DNA from: Owenweeksia sp.
GTDB lineage: Bacteria; Bacteroidota; Bacteroidia; Flavobacteriales; Schleiferiaceae
Reading direction: 5' to 3'
Assembly: GCA_028277105.1 (NCBI GenBank)
Contig: JANQHO010000065.1
Location: 1 to 33,155, forward strand
Length of the DNA: 33,155 bases
In this document: positions 32,505 through 33,155 of the stretch, piece by piece
How the letters are laid out: each line of letters opens with the position of its first letter
Numbering within the stretch: the stretch's first letter is position 1
Notes under the pieces: generated by a model
Databases searched by the model: none
Told to the model about the DNA's origin: nothing
The model's input: only the letters and a program-made list of their open reading frames with translations
Translations under genes and position numbers: made by a program

Positions 32505-33155
32505 AAAAATACTCTTAGGCCTGGTTTTTCTCTTCCTCTTGGGGTTGAGTGTTAAGGCACAGGAAAAAGAACTCAGAAAGTATAATGAACTTTTTTTTGA
32601 GGCTGAAAAACAAAAAAGCCTGGGTAATACTAAAGAAGCCAAAAAACTATACCTCGAGCTCTATAATATTACCGATACCAACTCTACAGTGGCTTATGAA
32701 CTGGGTATTATTTACCTGGAAGAAAACCTAAGGGATAGCGCGCTTTTTTACGCTGAAAAAGCCGCAGGCCTCCGGCCGGGTAACAGATGGTTTAAACTGT
32801 TGCAGGTAGCAGTCTATCAGCAGTACGGTTTGTGGGAAAAGCAAATTATGAGCCTCAAGGAACTTAAAAAAAGCTATCCCGATAATCCCGATTATATTTT
32901 TGAACTCTCCATTGCCTACCTGGAAAATGAAGAGCCTAAAAAAGCAGTGGCCGAGCTCAACAAGCTGGAAGACCTCATCGGGATCAATGAAATGATTACC
33001 GAGCAAAAGAAACAAATATTCCTGATGCAGGGCGACCTGGCCAAGGCCATAGAAGAACAGAAAAGACTGATTGAGGCCTACCCCAGGCAACTGGATTATC
33101 ACGGACAGTTGGCACAGTTGTATTCTGTTAATGGTTTTGAAGAGGAAGCTTTTGC
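32455..33155 (+). CDS. TPR-repeat periplasmic or outer-membrane protein, C-terminus off window
   Basis: An open frame of 233 codons runs to the right edge. It has a signal peptide (KKILLGLVFLFLLGLSVKAQ) and then helical tetratricopeptide repeats (for example LGNTKEAKKLYLELYN, AYELGIIYLEENLRDSALFYAEKA, read in parts, and DLAKAIEEQKRLIEAYP). TPR proteins are protein-binding scaffolds. The only ATG is at 32455, inside the preceding gene (50 bp overlap), which gives an N-region of 16 residues before the lysines; a non-ATG start nearer 32485-32509 is possible. The rest of the protein is missing. Confidence 0.82.
   Translation, partial: MENSHPLVSGIIPLWNKKILLGLVFLFLLGLSVKAQEKELRKYNELFFEAEKQKSLGNTKEAKKLYLELYNITDTNSTVAYELGIIYLEENLRDSALFYAEKAAGLRPGNRWFKLLQVAVYQQYGLWEKQIMSLKELKKSYPDNPDYIFELSIAYLENEEPKKAVAELNKLEDLIGINEMITEQKKQIFLMQGDLAKAIEEQKRLIEAYPRQLDYHGQLAQLYSVNGFEEEAF

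Overview
The window looks like chromosomal DNA of a Bacteroidota bacterium, probably a marine Flavobacteriia or Cytophagia relative. The supporting signs are repeated matches to the Bacteroidota -7 promoter element TAnnTTTG, near-absence of Shine-Dalgarno sequences, a SusC-like TonB receptor with a carboxypeptidase-regulatory N-terminus, lipoproteins with an acidic stretch after the lipidated Cys, and a patatin/BamA fusion. No tRNA, rRNA, CRISPR array, transposase or phage gene was seen.

Layout. 1-1415 (minus): tatA and the start of gatA (the C-terminus lies beyond the left edge). 1622-4291: a small toxin island holding a self-inhibited Fic protein (plus strand) and two paralogous RelE/ParE toxin-antitoxin pairs (minus strand). 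Copies of a ~24 bp repeat separate the three modules, and each module carries conspicuous operator-like repeats at its promoter. 4384-11342: a serine hydrolase, a convergent nudix/VOC pair, uvrC overlapping a patatin/outer-membrane-barrel gene, and a Crp/Fnr regulator.

11416-17092: a six-gene operon with every junction overlapping or 11 bp or less: TetR regulator, LolA-like periplasmic protein, two FtsX/LolCE-type permeases, a LolD/MacB-type ATPase, and an outer-membrane beta-barrel protein. Together these encode an inner membrane-periplasm-outer membrane route for a lipid-type cargo, with a TetR-type palindrome laid over its promoter. This is the best candidate for an incompletely described system.

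17093-23808: an AT-richer block bracketed by REP-like palindromic elements in opposite orientation. It holds a DUF4856-type lipoprotein, an imelysin-type lipoprotein, an HTTM (vitamin K-dependent gamma-carboxylase-like) membrane protein and a TonB-dependent receptor. A 17 bp dyad precedes the first gene and a strong hairpin separates the first two genes. It reads as a metal (probably iron) acquisition unit.

23809-33155: gpsA and an M28 peptidase (minus), then a plus-strand cell-surface run of flippase, asparagine-synthase-like enzyme, second flippase, dUTPase, sugar-nucleotidyltransferase and a TPR protein cut by the right edge. Names are from reading motifs in the translated sequence; no database search was possible.
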